Source of the DNA: Undibacterium sp.
Lineage (GTDB): Bacteria > Pseudomonadota > Gammaproteobacteria > Burkholderiales > Burkholderiaceae_D
DNA: 7,784 bases
Direction of reading: 5' to 3'
Assembly: GCA_019752975.1 (NCBI GenBank)
Contig: JAIELM010000106.1
Coordinates: 1-7,784 of the forward strand
A program made the translations under genes and the position numbers. The notes beneath the pieces are model-generated. The model searched no databases, was not told the origin of the DNA, and saw nothing but the letters and a program-made list of their open reading frames with translations. Of the stretch, positions 1 to 6,560 are shown piece after piece; the stretch's first letter is position 1; every line of letters begins with the position of its first letter.

Positions 1-374
1 GTTCCAAGCAGGCCAATTTTTTTAAAGCCAGCTTGCTGGATCGCGTTTGCGGTTGGGTCTGCAATATGGAATAGGGGAATGTGTACCGCTGCTTCGATTG
101 CGGGTGCGACCTTGTGCATGGTGTTGGTGCATAAGACTAAAAAATCAGCGCCGGCTCGCTCTAAAGACTGGGCCGCTAGTGCTAATTGTTCACCCGCAGC
201 TTGCCAATCACCCGCGTGTTGCAGGCGCTCTATTTCATGAAAATCGACGCTGAACAAAATCACTTTGGCGGAATGCAAGCCGCCTAGTTGTTCTTTCACG
301 CTTTGATTGATTTGTCGATAGTAGGGAATGGTGGATTCCCAGCTCATGCCACCGATCAGACCTATGGTTTTCAT
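1..374 (-). CDS. ygeA: Aspartate/glutamate racemase family protein, YgeA-type (partial, C-terminus beyond left edge)
   Basis: Reading leftward from 374, the frame stays open to the window edge (about 124 codons) and starts MKTIGLIGGMSWEST, the typical start of YgeA-type amino-acid racemases. Further family marks are LGGLHSAK (residues 30-37), SVDFHEIE (42-49) and LCTNTMHK (81-88), whose Cys82 is the first of the two catalytic cysteines; the second lies in the missing C-terminal half. Members are cytosolic, cofactor-independent enzymes that interconvert L- and D-amino acids by a two-base mechanism; the E. coli homologue has broad specificity. The gene is second in a unit with the GNAT gene: two tandem ATGs (377 and 374) overlap that gene's TGA stop (376-374), so translational coupling is likely. 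I prefer the ATG at 374 because it gives the usual MKTIG start; 377 would add one Met. The family assignment is firm; the substrate is not known. Confidence 0.93.
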   Translation of the reverse strand, partial: MKTIGLIGGMSWESTIPYYRQINQSVKEQLGGLHSAKVILFSVDFHEIERLQHAGDWQAAGEQLALAAQSLERAGADFLVLCTNTMHKVAPAIEAAVHIPLFHIADPTANAIQQAGFKKIGLLG

Positions 375-844
375 CATTCACTCTTTCTATTGATTAGCCA
401 TAACTCCATCGTAATATCGGAGCGCGCATAGACAGGATGCGGGCCTTCGCTTAAAGTTTGAAAGCCATATTTTCGATATAAGGCCAGCGCTGGCTGCAAC
501 TTGGTATTGGACAGTAAGTACAGGCTGTGAGCACCCATGGTGTGCGCTTGTGCTAAAGCGGCTTGCATTAGCTTGTCCCCATAGCCTTTACCTCGAGCCT
601 GATCGTCTACCGCCATTCTGGCGAGTTGATATCGGTGGTCTTCTTCTTTGAAGAGCGCACAGACACCGACCACTTTGCCTGCATCGACTAGACTGAGGAT
701 ACAGCCACCTTGTTCCACAATTTGATAGGGATTGACAGCGAGTTTTTTATCGGCTTCTTCTAAGACAAAATAGTGAGATATCCACGCTTCGTTGAGCCGT
801 ATAAAATCCCCGCAATGTTGACGGTTATTGAGTTCTATTTTCAT
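374..844 (-). CDS. GNAT family N-acetyltransferase
   Basis: This is a 156-residue single-domain protein, a normal length for the GNAT fold. Motif A, which binds acetyl-CoA, covers about residues 73-91: QLARMAVDDQARGKGYGDK, with the RGKGYG pyrophosphate loop at 84-89. The C-terminal motif B is LYRKYGF (122-128). The N-terminal half (GGCILSLVDAGKVVGVCALF, about 46-65) supplies the usual beta2-beta3 hairpin. Such proteins transfer an acetyl group from acetyl-CoA to a small-molecule or protein amine; the acceptor cannot be read from the sequence. The gene is first in a leftward pair with the racemase, with overlapping stop and start codons. This may point to amino-acid or amine metabolism, but that is only context. 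The ATG at 844 has no clear Shine-Dalgarno sequence and sits behind an AT-rich leader. The family call is firm; the function is unassigned. Confidence 0.9.
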   Translation of the reverse strand: MKIELNNRQHCGDFIRLNEAWISHYFVLEEADKKLAVNPYQIVEQGGCILSLVDAGKVVGVCALFKEEDHRYQLARMAVDDQARGKGYGDKLMQAALAQAHTMGAHSLYLLSNTKLQPALALYRKYGFQTLSEGPHPVYARSDITMELWLINRKSE

Positions 845-940
845 AATATTTCAAAATATACTGATATTTATTAAACATTCTCTGGTCAATCGGCGCATAC
901 TGCGCACGACCTATTCCATCCTAACATTGATCAGAAAAGT
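845..940. promoter_or_regulatory. Divergent intergenic region (GNAT unit / NRAMP-like gene)
   Basis: These 96 bases separate two divergent genes, so promoters for both should lie here. On the minus strand TTGACC (889-884) is a fair -35 box, followed after 17 bases by the weak TATCAG (866-861). On the plus strand TAAACA (872-877) and CATACT (896-901) are 18 bases apart. Both are by-eye matches only. I see no M-box-like or other riboswitch structure in front of the transporter gene and no obvious operator. Confidence 0.3.
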
Positions 941-2242
941 ATGCGTAAGTTACCCCGTCCACATCCTCATGCGCCGCACGCTGTCGCCCATCATAAGCGC
1001 GGCATTACAGCACGCTTTGCGCAATTTCGCAGCAAGGGCTTAGGGGCGATCGCTGCCTTCATGGCAGTCTTGGGGCCAGGTCTTTTGGCGGGTTTATCAG
1101 ACGATGATCCAGCGGGAATCACTACCTATTCGGTGCTGGGCGCCGATTACGGTTATCGCTTACTGTGGATCATTCCTTTTTCCACTATTTTGTTAGTGCA
1201 GTTTCACTTATTAGCGGTGCGGATCGGGGCTGCGACAGGCTTGGGTTTTGTCGGGATTATTCGTGAAAGATGGGGACGCACCTGGGGTTATTTCACAGTG
1301 ATAGGATTACTGTTCGCCAATTTTGGAACTATTTGTGCTGAGTATGCGGGTATAGCGGCAGCTTTGGGTTTGATCGGTGTACCCGCATGGATTAGTGCGC
1401 CTCTATCAGGACTGCTGATTTCTTTGGTCGTAGTATTAGGTTCTTTCCATAAGGTTGAAAGAGTTTTACTCATTATTTCAGCGACTTTGGCTTTGTATTT
1501 GGTCGATGGTATTTTGGCTGCTCCTGATTGGTCGGCGGTTGTGCATTATTCATTTGTCCCTCACTTTCCTAGCGATCATGCTGGTTGGATAGCGATTGCC
1601 GCGACCTTGGGAACCACTTTAGCCCCTTGGGGATTGGCGTTTATTCAATCCTATGCAGTCGACAAAAAAATCACCGTCGCCAATTTGGGATGGGAAAAAG
1701 TCGATGTGATCATCGGTTCTATCCTCACGGGTGTCATCGGTATGGCGATTGCGATTGCCTGTGCCGCGACCTTGAATAGATCTGGCATACATATTACTGA
1801 CGCCAGCGATGTCGCTGCTGCCTTAACACCTTTGGCGGGTTCATTTGCCACGGTTCTATTTGGCGTGGGTCTGTTGGGTGCATCCCTCTTGGCGGCAGCA
1901 ATCGTGCCAATAGCAACGGCATATTCTATGGCCGAGGGCATAGGTGCACCGGCTTCCTTAGATCTAGATGCCAAACATTTTCAGTATTTTTATGCCGCTT
2001 TTGTGATCTTGACGGTGGCAGCAGTGAGTGTAGTTTCAGTTCCTGGTTTGCCTTTGATTCCCTTGATCTATTCTAGCCAAGTGGTCAACGCTGTGCTGCT
2101 ACCTTTGCATGTGATTGCCTTGGTGTTGTTAGCGGGTGATGAGCGAATTATGAAGGCATCAAAAATAAGTCGTGGTTCGCAAATCGCGGCATGGGTGAGC
2201 GTTGCCTTGATCGTCGCTTGTGTGGCGGCTTTGGCGATATAG
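941..2242 (+). CDS. NRAMP-superfamily divalent metal transporter, NRMT-like binding site
   Basis: This 433-residue integral inner-membrane protein has about 11 hydrophobic segments, the length and spacing of NRAMP transporters. The TM1 signature region is clear: GPGLLAGLSDDDPAGITTY at 45-63, then GADYGYRLLW (67-76). In classical Mn/Fe NRAMPs the unwound TM1 carries DPGN and the TM6 carries AxxMPH. Here TM1 has D56-P-A-G59 (Asn replaced by Gly) and TM6 has T225-T-L-A228-P-W230, so the metal-coordinating Met is Ala, the Ala is Thr and the His is Trp. Loss of the soft Met ligand is known from NRAMP-related Mg2+ transporters, so Mg2+ or another hard divalent ion is a reasonable inferred substrate; import driven by the membrane gradient is inferred from the family. 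The N-terminal tail before TM1 is long and His-rich (H8, H10, H13, H17, H18). The ATG at 941 has only a weak AGAAAAG-like site; M41 (ATG at 1061) is too close to TM1 to be preferred. Confidence 0.9.
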   Translation: MRKLPRPHPHAPHAVAHHKRGITARFAQFRSKGLGAIAAFMAVLGPGLLAGLSDDDPAGITTYSVLGADYGYRLLWIIPFSTILLVQFHLLAVRIGAATGLGFVGIIRERWGRTWGYFTVIGLLFANFGTICAEYAGIAAALGLIGVPAWISAPLSGLLISLVVVLGSFHKVERVLLIISATLALYLVDGILAAPDWSAVVHYSFVPHFPSDHAGWIAIAATLGTTLAPWGLAFIQSYAVDKKITVANLGWEKVDVIIGSILTGVIGMAIAIACAATLNRSGIHITDASDVAAALTPLAGSFATVLFGVGLLGASLLAAAIVPIATAYSMAEGIGAPASLDLDAKHFQYFYAAFVILTVAAVSVVSVPGLPLIPLIYSSQVVNAVLLPLHVIALVLLAGDERIMKASKISRGSQIAAWVSVALIVACVAALAI

Positions 2243-2346
2243 GTCTAACCATCTTTAAGCTAGGCTCTGATTACTTTGCATTATTCTTTTTCTCAATTGC
2301 GGTTAGAATGGTGAAGTGAATAAAAAAATGCTTCCCTTTTATGCGA

Positions 2347-2353
2347 AGAGGAA
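2347..2353 (+). promoter_or_regulatory. Ribosome binding site of the GAF-PilB-type ATPase gene
   Basis: AGAGGAA is a good Shine-Dalgarno match. It lies 9 bases before the ATG at 2363 but only 3 bases before an in-frame TTG at 2357, which supports the ATG as the start. Confidence 0.6.
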
Positions 2354-2362
2354 TAGTTGCTC

Positions 2363-4711
2363 ATGCAAAGTGAACAGCCACAAAATTCTGCTCAGCGTTT
2401 GCTGTTCTTTAAACGCTTGCAAACACTGACCAATAAAATACATGCGACCAATGCGATAGATCAAATCATGCTTGATTTGACGGAGGACATTTGCGACCTC
2501 TTTGAGTGTGATCGTATCAGTATTTATGTGGTGACTCCTGATGGCACGAACTTAGTTTCCAAGGTGAAGAAGGGGTTACATTCTTTTAAGGATATTCATC
2601 TCTCAATTTCTAACCAAAGTATTGCCGGTTATTGCGCAAATAACCGTTCCGCACTGTGTATCAAGGATGTGTACGACGAGACAGAGTTGCGAGGCTATTC
2701 GCCAAATCTGCGTTTTCAAAAAGCCATAGATCAAAAAACCGGATATCGTACCCGTGAGATGTTGGTTGCTCCTATCATTTGTGCAGCAACCTCTTCGTTA
2801 TTAGGGGTGATGCAATTTATCAATCACCGCCGTGGCGAGGCATTTACTGCAATTGCTTCGGAAGGTGTCAAGGAACTAGGTGAAACCTTAGCTGTCGCCT
2901 TAACTCAAAAAAATAAGTCCGTCACCATTCCCCCATCCAAGCTCAATGGGTTGGTGACGGAAGGAATTTTATCCTTGCCCGAATTTGAATTGGCGATTAG
3001 TGCGGCACGCCAAAAACAACTTGATTTGGAAGACGTTTTGCTAGACCAATTTCAAGTTCCGTTAGCAAAAATTGGTCTAGCATTGTCGAAATATTTTGCT
3101 GTGCCGTATCAAACTTTTCAGCATGATCGTATTGTTGATGTCGAGCTGACTAAAAAACTTAAACGCCAATACGTAGACGAAAATCATTGGCTGGCAATCG
3201 CTGAAGACAAGCTAGGTATACACATCCTCGCAATTGACCCTGAACATGTGAGAACGACTCGGGTCGTCAATCTGATTTTCCCCAATGTCAAACTGGAGTA
3301 TCACGTGACGACCAAGCGTGAATTTGCGCTGACCGTGGATCAATTTTTTGGTAAAGGGGCCGACAGTGGATCAGTTGATGATCTCCTATCAGGCATGGAA
3401 ACTGATGACGAAGAATTAGGGAATAGTTCAGTTGTAGAAATATCCGCCGCAGTCGAAAATGAATTGGTCAAATTGGTCAATAAAATTATTATCGACGCGC
3501 ATGCCCAAGGCGCCTCCGACATCCATATAGAGCCACGCCCGGGTAAAGAAAAAACCCTCATTCGCTTTCGTAAAGACGGTTCCTTATCACCGTATATTGA
3601 GATCCCTGCGAGTTATCGTAGCGCCTTATTGGCGCGCATAAAAATCATGTGTGACCTCGACATTTCCGAACGTCGCAAGCCGCAGGACGGTAAAATTAAA
3701 TTCAAAAAATACGGCCCTTTAGATATAGAGCTAAGGGTCGCCACCATACCTTCGGCCGGAGGTATGGAAGATGTGGTTATGCGTATCTTGGCCGCAGGTG
3801 AACCGATTTCTTTAGATAAGCTGGGCATCTTACCGCAGAATTTACAGCGCCTTAAACAAGTGGTAGAAAAACCCTACGGCATCTTCTTTGTCTGTGGTCC
3901 AACTGGGTCAGGAAAAACCACTACCTTGCATTCAGTTTTACATTTTCTGAATCGACCGGAAACCAAGATTTGGACCGCAGAAGATCCAGTAGAAATCACC
4001 CAAAAAGGATTGCGCCAAGTCCAAGTTAATCGCAAAGCGGGTATGGATTTCGCCACGGTGATGCGCGCCTTCTTACGTGCAGATCCCGACATTATTATGG
4101 TCGGTGAAATGCGCGATAAAGAGACTGTCGCCATCGGTTTAGAGGCCTCGCTTACGGGTCATTTAGTGTTCGCCACTTTACACACCAATAGTGCACCAGA
4201 ATCGATTATCCGCTTACTCGATATGGGTATGGACCCCTTCAATTTTGCCGATGCACTATTAGGTATTTTAGCGCAGCGGCTTGCCAAACGGCTCTGCAAT
4301 AATTGCAAGCTCGCCTACCAGCCCAGTAAGGAAGAAGTACAAAGTTTGTTAGACGAATATTGTGCCGAACTATTGGCCACTACCGAGTTCACCGACAATA
4401 TTGTGACTGCGAAAAACAAGGTATTACAAACATGGACTAAAACCTATGCCAATGCGCAAGGGCAATTCAATTTATATCGTGCTGTTGGCTGCGATAAATG
4501 CAGCAATGGTTATAAAGGCCGAATAGGTTTACATGAGCTCATGGTGGGTACCGACGAGGTAAAAAAACTGATACAAGAACACGCACGCGTCGCACAACTT
4601 TTTACCGCCGCTTTAAACGATGGCATGCTCACCCTGAAGATGGATGGCATAGAAAAAGTTTTATCGGGCATTACGGATATGAAGCAGGTTAGGGTGGTGT
4701 GTATTAAGTGA
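2363..4711 (+). CDS. GspE/PilB-type secretion/pilus ATPase with N-terminal GAF and MshEN-like domains
   Basis: This is a 782-residue protein (784 if the in-frame TTG at 2357 is used), longer than ordinary PilB (about 570) because of an extra sensory module. A GAF domain covers about 15-180, ending in the typical TGYRTREMLVAPI and LLGVMQFIN strands. An MshEN-like/T2SSE N-terminal domain (about 193-330) follows, with two degenerate motifs; in MshE and some PilB proteins this fold binds cyclic di-GMP. The motor domain (about 353-782) is complete: Walker A GPTGSGKTT (512-520, Lys518), Asp box AEDPVE, Walker B DIIMVGE (576-582, Glu582), His box TGHLVFATLHTN (598-609), and a zinc tetracysteine site CNNC (645/648) with CDKC (710/713). 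It should be a cytoplasmic hexameric ATPase driving pilus or pseudopilus assembly. No pilin, PilC or PilD gene adjoins it, so its machine is unknown. The GAF domain suggests control by a small ligand; that is inference. Confidence 0.93.
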   Translation: MQSEQPQNSAQRLLFFKRLQTLTNKIHATNAIDQIMLDLTEDICDLFECDRISIYVVTPDGTNLVSKVKKGLHSFKDIHLSISNQSIAGYCANNRSALCIKDVYDETELRGYSPNLRFQKAIDQKTGYRTREMLVAPIICAATSSLLGVMQFINHRRGEAFTAIASEGVKELGETLAVALTQKNKSVTIPPSKLNGLVTEGILSLPEFELAISAARQKQLDLEDVLLDQFQVPLAKIGLALSKYFAVPYQTFQHDRIVDVELTKKLKRQYVDENHWLAIAEDKLGIHILAIDPEHVRTTRVVNLIFPNVKLEYHVTTKREFALTVDQFFGKGADSGSVDDLLSGMETDDEELGNSSVVEISAAVENELVKLVNKIIIDAHAQGASDIHIEPRPGKEKTLIRFRKDGSLSPYIEIPASYRSALLARIKIMCDLDISERRKPQDGKIKFKKYGPLDIELRVATIPSAGGMEDVVMRILAAGEPISLDKLGILPQNLQRLKQVVEKPYGIFFVCGPTGSGKTTTLHSVLHFLNRPETKIWTAEDPVEITQKGLRQVQVNRKAGMDFATVMRAFLRADPDIIMVGEMRDKETVAIGLEASLTGHLVFATLHTNSAPESIIRLLDMGMDPFNFADALLGILAQRLAKRLCNNCKLAYQPSKEEVQSLLDEYCAELLATTEFTDNIVTAKNKVLQTWTKTYANAQGQFNLYRAVGCDKCSNGYKGRIGLHELMVGTDEVKKLIQEHARVAQLFTAALNDGMLTLKMDGIEKVLSGITDMKQVRVVCIK

Positions 4712-4810
4712 TTTAATTGAAGTTAAAGCGATTTCGTCTCTCCCCTTTTTTTGTAATTATTTAACCCTCTATGACGAAGTTGAAATTTCATAGTATGCCA
4801 CCCTATTTTA

Positions 4811-4903
4811 TGTCATTCACTAGGGTTTAATCGTGAATCCAGTGGCATCCGTTGCTGAACAACAGTCGCTGGATTCCCGCTAAAAACATGCGGGAAAGAC
4901 GGC
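4811..4903. repeat. Compound palindromic intergenic repeat (REP/MITE-like)
   Basis: The element is an imperfect inverted repeat in which each arm is also a hairpin. Left arm: ATTCAC (4815-4820) pairs with GTGAAT (4833-4838). Right arm: TTCCCGC (4874-4880) pairs with GCGGGAA (4890-4896) around a 9-base loop. The arms pair with each other through GAATCCAG (4835-4842) and CTGGATTC (4869-4876); the centre holds a further GTTG/CAAC (4851-4854/4860-4863). The outer ends GTCATTC and GAAAGAC match as inverted copies with one mismatch. The CTGGATTCCCGC...GCGGGAA core resembles dispersed repeats found in many proteobacterial genomes. It lies between two co-directional genes, and as RNA it could stop or stabilise transcripts; no oligo-T tract follows it. 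Confidence 0.7.
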
Positions 4904-4908
4904 TTACA

Positions 4909-4915
4909 TAGGAGG
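4909..4915 (+). promoter_or_regulatory. Unpaired strong Shine-Dalgarno sequence upstream of the SRPBCC gene
   Basis: TAGGAGG is a near-perfect anti-16S match but lies 32 bases before the first usable ATG (4948). There is an in-frame TAA at 4921-4923 and no ATG, GTG or TTG at normal spacing. It may be chance, the remains of a lost start, or an upstream ribosome-docking site; its role is open. Confidence 0.3.
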
Positions 4916-4947
4916 CTGAATAATTTCCTATTTTCTATACCAAGCAA

Positions 4948-6072
4948 ATGCGTACTATGAGCCAAGAAGATTCTTCTGAAAATACCAAATCCCCTGCCAG
5001 TGATCCGAGCACTCCTATTGCGATTGAATACAAAGAGCAACCCGTGATCACTGATCAAACTGAACCTACTCATTCCGTTTTACTTAAAGCACTTGCGTAT
5101 GTAATTTGGTGTGGGTGCGTAGTGAGTCTGGGCGCGTTTTATGGCATTACCGCTTACACATTTTTTAGCACATTTATGTCTGGCACACAGGGAGTGATGC
5201 TGACTTCTTTTTTAGTGGGCGTACCAATGGCGATGGGAGTCATGGTGGCTTATTTTTCTAGGAAAAAGAAGGCAAACAATATCTTGCTTGCCAGTGCTTT
5301 ATCCATGATATCGCTAAGTTTATTTGTCTTTGCAGCCGGTGCTTTATTTCGTGAAGGCTCGATTTGTATCGTCATGGCTTTAGGTTTGTTTGTTCCTTTC
5401 ATTTTGCTAGGAGCAGTAATTGCCGGAATCGTTTCATTATTTAAGCCAAATCAGTCGGCTAAAATGTTTTCTATCTCCTTATTAATGCCATTTGCCTTAG
5501 GTAGCATAGAAAATAATATGGAGACAGCGACCATTAGGCAGCAGACCTTACGCTCTGTGTACATAGAAGCGACTCCCGATAAAGTTTGGACCCTAATCAA
5601 TTTTCCTTTAGCTATACGACCAGAAGAATTACAGCAGGGTTTCGCTTATAAAATTGGGGTCCCTTATCCGATCGAAGCGCGTACATTACAAGCGCACATA
5701 GGTGGTAAGCGACAGTTATTGTGGCAAAGGGGCGTGCATTTCGAAGAAGAGATTACGGACTGGCAAGAGCAGCGCCGTATTGCTTGGAAATACCTATTTA
5801 CACCCACTTCCTTCCCTGATGGTTCATTAGATGATCATGTGGTGATAGGTGGTCAATATTTTAATTTGGAAGATACTGCTTACACTTTACAGCCTGAGGG
5901 AAGTGGTACGCGTTTAAGCGTGCAGGTTGGTACTAGAGTGAGTACTCATTTCAATTGGTATGCTGGTTTTTGGGCGAAGTATCTAGTGGCAGATACGGCG
6001 GAAACGATTTTAGATTTTTATAAACAACGCGCACAGACAGCACAAATTGTCGCAGTGCGTAATCAACACTAA
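4948..6072 (+). CDS. Multi-pass membrane protein with C-terminal SRPBCC (START/polyketide cyclase-like) domain
   Basis: This is a 374-residue protein of two parts. Residues 1-42 are polar and acidic with no signal peptide. Four clear hydrophobic segments follow (about 44-75, 82-103, 111-134, 138-166), with a basic RKKK loop at 105-108 that should face the cytoplasm, and a weaker fifth at 172-187. From about 197 the chain is soluble and matches an SRPBCC/START-like fold: first strand RSVYIEATPDKVWTLINF (202-219), alternating strands (HFEEEITDWQEQRRIAWKY), and a long C-terminal amphipathic helix (about 340-362). SRPBCC domains have a deep hydrophobic pocket for lipids or other apolar ligands. 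No catalytic motif is recognisable, so a membrane-tethered ligand-binding role is inference. The first ATG (4948) has a poor ribosome site; ATG 4957 (Met4) is an equal alternative. The thioredoxin-like gene follows after 9 bases in the same frame. I do not recognise a named gene. Confidence 0.8.
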   Translation: MRTMSQEDSSENTKSPASDPSTPIAIEYKEQPVITDQTEPTHSVLLKALAYVIWCGCVVSLGAFYGITAYTFFSTFMSGTQGVMLTSFLVGVPMAMGVMVAYFSRKKKANNILLASALSMISLSLFVFAAGALFREGSICIVMALGLFVPFILLGAVIAGIVSLFKPNQSAKMFSISLLMPFALGSIENNMETATIRQQTLRSVYIEATPDKVWTLINFPLAIRPEELQQGFAYKIGVPYPIEARTLQAHIGGKRQLLWQRGVHFEEEITDWQEQRRIAWKYLFTPTSFPDGSLDDHVVIGGQYFNLEDTAYTLQPEGSGTRLSVQVGTRVSTHFNWYAGFWAKYLVADTAETILDFYKQRAQTAQIVAVRNQH

Positions 6073-6081
6073 ACCATCAAT

Positions 6082-6516
6082 TTGGAGATATTTAAGGGAG
6101 CAAGTGTATTAATAGCAGAGGACGAAAAATGGCGTAGAATCGCCCTAAAGAGCGCCAAAACGGGGACACAAGTGATTATGGTAGTGAGTGAAGGCTGTCA
6201 TTTTTCGCTTGATGCTTTAAACACGCTAGCCAGCGACACAGATCTACACCATCAACTCAAGCAAAATCAATTATTAGTCATGGTCAGTAGCAGCGATACG
6301 TCGCCCTTTCGCTTCGTTAAACAATGGAATGCCGCTCATCCACAATTACCTCTCCATATTCCCTATCACCCAGCAGAATGGACGCAAGTAAAAACTGCCA
6401 GCGTGCCGCAATTTTTTATTTTCAAAGACAATAAATTAGTCAAAGTCATGTCAGGCTGGGCACCCGGTGTGGGCGATAAAAACATACTACTTTCGTTACT
6501 TAAAGAAGTTCAATAA
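6082..6516 (+). CDS. Small thioredoxin-fold protein with CxxS site, uncertain start
   Basis: This is a product of about 144 residues. The pattern AEDEKWRRIALKSAKTGTQV followed by IMVVSEGCHFS is that of thioredoxin-like proteins: an opening Trp-containing helix, first core strand, then the active-site turn. The site is C39-H-F-S42, a monothiol CxxS rather than CxxC. The cis-proline loop is SVPQFFIFKDNKLV (Pro109), followed by the usual strand-turn-strand and a final helix. A CxxS site cannot oxidise or reduce disulfides by the two-cysteine mechanism but can form mixed disulfides. Most relatives with this N-terminal pattern are exported, but no signal peptide is present here. The only standard start ahead of the fold is TTG 6082, which has no Shine-Dalgarno site; AAGGGAG (6094-6100) lies inside the frame with no in-frame ATG, GTG or TTG after it. 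The frame is continuous with the SRPBCC gene apart from its TAA (6070-6072). The gene may be coupled to it, or N-terminally damaged. Confidence 0.65.
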   Translation: MEIFKGASVLIAEDEKWRRIALKSAKTGTQVIMVVSEGCHFSLDALNTLASDTDLHHQLKQNQLLVMVSSSDTSPFRFVKQWNAAHPQLPLHIPYHPAEWTQVKTASVPQFFIFKDNKLVKVMSGWAPGVGDKNILLSLLKEVQ

Positions 6517-6518
6517 AC

Positions 6519-6542
6519 ATTCGCCAAATGATTCGCCAATAA
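6519..6542 (+). repeat. 12-bp direct repeats, distal pair (core TCGCCAA)
   Basis: There are two adjacent 12-base units, ATTCGCCAAATG (6519-6530) and ATTCGCCAATAA (6531-6542), lying just after the thioredoxin-like gene. They share the core of the three units at 6597-6632, in the same orientation. A period near one helical turn and a position upstream of the Fic gene suggest a protein-binding array. Confidence 0.75.
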
Positions 6543-6560
6543 TTTTATAAGATATTGATT

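Noticed and set aside
47..253. Plus-strand 68-codon open frame at the left end
   Set aside because: It lies opposite the clearly recognisable racemase coding strand and its Cys/Trp/Arg-rich translation resembles no family.
828..1043. 71-codon plus-strand frame across the GNAT/NRAMP intergenic region
   Set aside because: It overlaps both real genes at their ends, has no ribosome site and no family features.
1651..1974. 107-codon minus-strand frame inside the transporter gene
   Set aside because: It is antisense to well-supported transmembrane coding sequence; its composition is what the opposite strand of such a gene gives.
2243..2346. Promoter TTGCAT...TAGAAT (2276-2309) before the ATPase gene
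   Set aside because: The two boxes are 22 bases apart, too far for a normal sigma-70 promoter, and the alternative -35 at proper spacing is a poor match.
4735..4752. T-run (CCCCTTTTTTTG) after the ATPase gene considered as an intrinsic terminator
   Set aside because: No GC-rich stem precedes it; CTATGA/TCATAG (4769-4774/4788-4793) lies downstream and is short and AT-rich.
4813..5073. 86-codon minus-strand frame over the palindromic repeat and the SRPBCC gene start
   Set aside because: It runs through the repeat and is antisense to the SRPBCC gene; nothing protein-like beyond openness.
6178..6516. Start of the thioredoxin-like protein at the ATG at 6178
   Set aside because: It would remove the opening helix and half of the first core strand just before the CHFS site, leaving an incomplete fold, and has no ribosome site of note.
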